From JACVRW01 sp035705985 (lineage in GTDB: Bacteria > Actinomycetota > Thermoleophilia > Solirubrobacterales > Thermoleophilaceae), in assembly GCA_035705985.1 (NCBI GenBank), contig DASSVP010000024.1, positions 1 through 24,521 on the forward strand: 24,521 nt of DNA, in the 5' to 3' direction. The position numbers were made by a program, and so were the translations under genes. Of the stretch, positions 22,859-24,521 are shown one piece after another; position 1 is the first letter of the stretch, and each line of letters begins with the position of its first letter. The notes below the pieces were generated by a model that saw only the letters and a list, made by a program, of their open reading frames with translations, made no database searches and was not told the DNA's origin.

Positions 22859-23050
22859 GACTGCGAGACGGAGCTCGGGTCGCGGTCATCGGCGCCGGCC
22901 CGGCCGGCATCGTGGCCGCGAAGCACGCGCTGGAGGCCGGTTTCGGCGTGACCGTGTTCTCGGACTTCCCGGCGCCGGCGGAGCATCCGCTGCATCCGGC
23001 GGCCGTCACGACGACCGAGGTCGGCGCCGCCTCGAGCAAGGACCCGGGCG
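22855..23050 (+). pseudogene. Remnant of a flavin-containing monooxygenase with an internal deletion
   Basis: It begins with a GTG in a GTGA overlap and a sound FAD-binding fingerprint, VAVIGAGPAGIVAAKHALEAGFGVTV (GxGxxG). This is joined directly to FSDFPAPAEHPLHPAA, which matches the FSDFP motif that in FMO-type proteins lies some tens of residues further on. The piece between is missing and sequence after about 23000 has no family resemblance. The frame continues to 23268 as Arg-rich sequence antisense to the VOC gene. It is therefore a broken gene, decayed together with the ester cyclase before it. Confidence 0.7.
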
Positions 23051-23059
23051 CCGGGAGTC

Positions 23060-23416
23060 TCAAGCGGATCCGGCCGGCTCGGCCGCGCCCCCGAAGCCGA
23101 TCTCGTTGCCGTCGGCGTCGCGGTAGATGGCCTTGCGCGCCTTGCCCGGATAGGTCACGCGCTCATCCGGCTCGATTCCGCGCGAGGCCATGTCCGCGAC
23201 GCGCGAGTCGAGGTCGTCGACGAACACGGTGTGAATCGCGCGGCCCGCGCGCTCGGGGTCCTCGTTGATGTACAGGTAGCGGTGTTCCGCGAGCTCCCAG
23301 ACCGCCTCGGTCGGGTGAGGCGCGAACGACGGCTCGCTCCCGAGGAGCCGCTCGTACCACGGCCTCGCCGCCTCGTAGTCGCTTACCGGGATCCCCGCGA
23401 ACAGGTCGAGGGCCAT
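23060..23416 (-). CDS. VOC (glyoxalase) family protein
   Basis: 118 residues from the ATG at 23416. It starts MALDLFAGIPVSDYEAARPWYERLLGSEPSF, the usual first module of a VOC protein, and ends RKAIYRDADGNEIGFGG, the usual last strand with its Glu. The central part (HRYLYINEDPERAGRAIHTVFVDDLDSRVADMASRG) completes the fold. The function is unknown. No ribosome site is visible, but a TATCGT hexamer lies 7-12 bases before the start, so it may have its own leaderless transcript although it sits 19 bases behind the YbhN-like gene. A longer frame to 23587 was rejected because it overlaps that gene. Confidence 0.82.
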   Translation of the reverse strand: MALDLFAGIPVSDYEAARPWYERLLGSEPSFAPHPTEAVWELAEHRYLYINEDPERAGRAIHTVFVDDLDSRVADMASRGIEPDERVTYPGKARKAIYRDADGNEIGFGGAAEPAGSA

Positions 23417-23435
23417 CGCGGCACGATAACGACGC

Positions 23436-24494
23436 TCAGGCGGTGACGGCGGCGCCCGGCGCGAGCTGCGCCGACGTAGCCGGGCGGCGCGGCGCTCGCT
23501 CGCCGTCACGGAGCAGGCGGCGGACGTCAGCGAGCCCGACGACGCCGAGCAGCATCGGGACGCCCGCGTGCAGAGCGCGATAGGCAAGCACCGCGGCCGT
23601 GGCGGTGGGCAGCGACATGCCGTACAGGACGAACATGCCGATCAGGCCGCCCTCAGCGCTGCCGGGGATCGGCACCATCGCGCCGCCGTGTCCGAGCGTG
23701 TAGGCGAGCACCAGCAGGCCGATGGGGAGGCCGGCCGACCCGACCGCCTGGAAGGCGGCCGCGAGCGCGGCGACGTCGAAGGCGAAGTAGCCGATGGCGC
23801 CGGCGATGACCAGGCGGTCGCCCGAGCGCAGCAGCTCGGCGCTCGCTCCCACGCCGTCCCGCAGGTACTCGCGCGCGCGTGTCAGGGCAGTGCGCAGCCG
23901 TCCGGCGGCGGCGGCCTGCACCGGGCTCTGCGAGCGCGGCAGGGCGAACACGGCGACGACGATGAGCAGGGCGACGATTCCCGGCACGAGCGTGATTGCG
24001 AGCGTCGCCTCTCCGGCCAGCACACCGGCCGCGACGCCGAAGCCGGCGATCACCACGGCGACGAAGCTGACCAGGCTGGTGATCAGGAACAGGGCGACGG
24101 TCCGGCTCGCCGCGAACGAACGCGGGACACCGGTCCGGTCGAGCAGCACGGCACCGACCGCCAGCCCTCCGGCGCCGCCCGACGGCAGCACGATGTTCAT
24201 GCCCTGAACGGCCATCGACATGCTCGCGCTCGCGCGCGCGCCCGGGCGCCGGTCGTAGACGCCGTGGAACGCGACGGCGAAGCAGGCGGTGGACAGGAGC
24301 TCCATGACGAGGGCCGCGGTGATCCAGCCGCTGTCGGCACCGGCGAGCTGATGCAGGACCTCCTCGAGGCCGGGAAGCTGCGTGGCGACAACCGCGCCGA
24401 TCGCGAGCAGGCCCGCGACCAGCGCCAGCTTGCGAGCGATCTGGGTGCTGGAGGGGAGCTCCGGGGACTCGGTCGTGCGGCCGTGCGCGGTCAT
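23436..24494 (-). CDS. YbhN / flippase-like integral membrane protein
   Basis: 352 residues from ATG 24494, with a ribosome site GGGAGG (complement of 24505-24510). It has about eight hydrophobic segments, a conserved MNIVLPSGGAGGLAVGAVLLDRTGVP (about 98-123) and GHGGAMVPIPGSAEGGLIGMF (about 268-288), the two signature loops of the lysylphosphatidylglycerol-synthase-TM/YbhN group. No catalytic domain is attached. It is the second member of this group in the window and differs clearly from the one at 14321 in length and sequence. A lipid-handling role is expected from the family; the lipid is unknown. Confidence 0.85.
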   Translation of the reverse strand: MTAHGRTTESPELPSSTQIARKLALVAGLLAIGAVVATQLPGLEEVLHQLAGADSGWITAALVMELLSTACFAVAFHGVYDRRPGARASASMSMAVQGMNIVLPSGGAGGLAVGAVLLDRTGVPRSFAASRTVALFLITSLVSFVAVVIAGFGVAAGVLAGEATLAITLVPGIVALLIVVAVFALPRSQSPVQAAAAGRLRTALTRAREYLRDGVGASAELLRSGDRLVIAGAIGYFAFDVAALAAAFQAVGSAGLPIGLLVLAYTLGHGGAMVPIPGSAEGGLIGMFVLYGMSLPTATAAVLAYRALHAGVPMLLGVVGLADVRRLLRDGERAPRRPATSAQLAPGAAVTA

Positions 24495-24521
24495 CGGAGT
24501 ACAGCCTCCCTCGCGGGGCGA

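Noticed and set aside
1..24521. tRNA, rRNA, CRISPR array, insertion sequence or integrase
   Set aside because: Reading both strands showed no transposase-like protein, no regular direct-repeat array and no structural RNA that I could support.

Overview
The window is GC-rich throughout, has dense genes, many GTG starts and many GTGA/ATGA stop-start overlaps. The gene content (class III cyclase modules, NarL-type kinases, several NTF2/SnoaL-like proteins, GYD and VOC proteins, an LLM-class oxidoreductase, an ArsR-ArsC fusion) suggests a high-GC actinobacterium, most likely a Thermoleophilia/Solirubrobacterales-like lineage. This placement is inferred from gene style only; there is no rRNA or tRNA gene in the window.

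Left part (1-7451). A divergent signalling locus opens the window. On the minus strand, one uninterrupted frame joins a nucleotidyl cyclase domain to a response-regulator receiver domain and runs off the left edge. On the plus strand are two NarL-type histidine kinases: the first has lost its phospho-acceptor His and ATP-binding Asn, the second looks intact. A small membrane-anchored protein with four copies of a GGPEEGSRG-type motif follows. Two promoter regions of this locus, the divergent one (885-931) and that of the repeat protein (3302-3349), each hold a pair of 16-bp palindromes of the form TCACYC-N4-GRRTGA with centres 31-32 bp apart. These are a strong candidate for the operator of the local regulator. 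Next comes an operon of an MFS exporter carrying a C-terminal cyclic-nucleotide-binding domain, translationally coupled to an ATP-grasp ligase. A cyclase and a cyclic-nucleotide receiver thus lie within a few kilobases of each other.

Middle (7056-10925). This holds an NTF2-like protein, a minus-strand stress group (two universal stress proteins and a STAS anti-anti-sigma factor), and a divergent arsenic-type unit (ArsR-ArsC fusion plus a VOC protein) with a perfect ArsR-type palindrome placed just upstream of a -10-like hexamer. A decayed NTF2-like gene, a spacer without genes and a GYD-domain protein complete it.

Right part (11036-21369). Ten plus-strand genes are packed nose to tail, mostly with 4-8 bp overlaps: a zinc-ligand-poor MDR dehydrogenase, a divergent 6-pyruvoyl/carboxy-tetrahydropterin synthase homologue, a GT4 glycosyltransferase, a methyltransferase, a YbhN-like membrane protein, a RibD-type reductase, a fusion of a CDP-alcohol phosphatidyltransferase with an LtaS/sulfatase-like domain, a second methyltransferase, an LLM-class oxidoreductase and a GH13 trehalose-synthase-like enzyme. 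The combination reads as one pathway joining a pterin- or pyrimidine-like moiety, a sugar and a membrane phospholipid. Its product cannot be read from sequence, and it is the best candidate here for an undescribed system.

The right end holds a trans-3-hydroxyproline dehydratase-like gene, a decaying ester-cyclase/flavin-monooxygenase pair (an in-frame amber stop and an internal deletion), a VOC protein and a second YbhN-like membrane protein.
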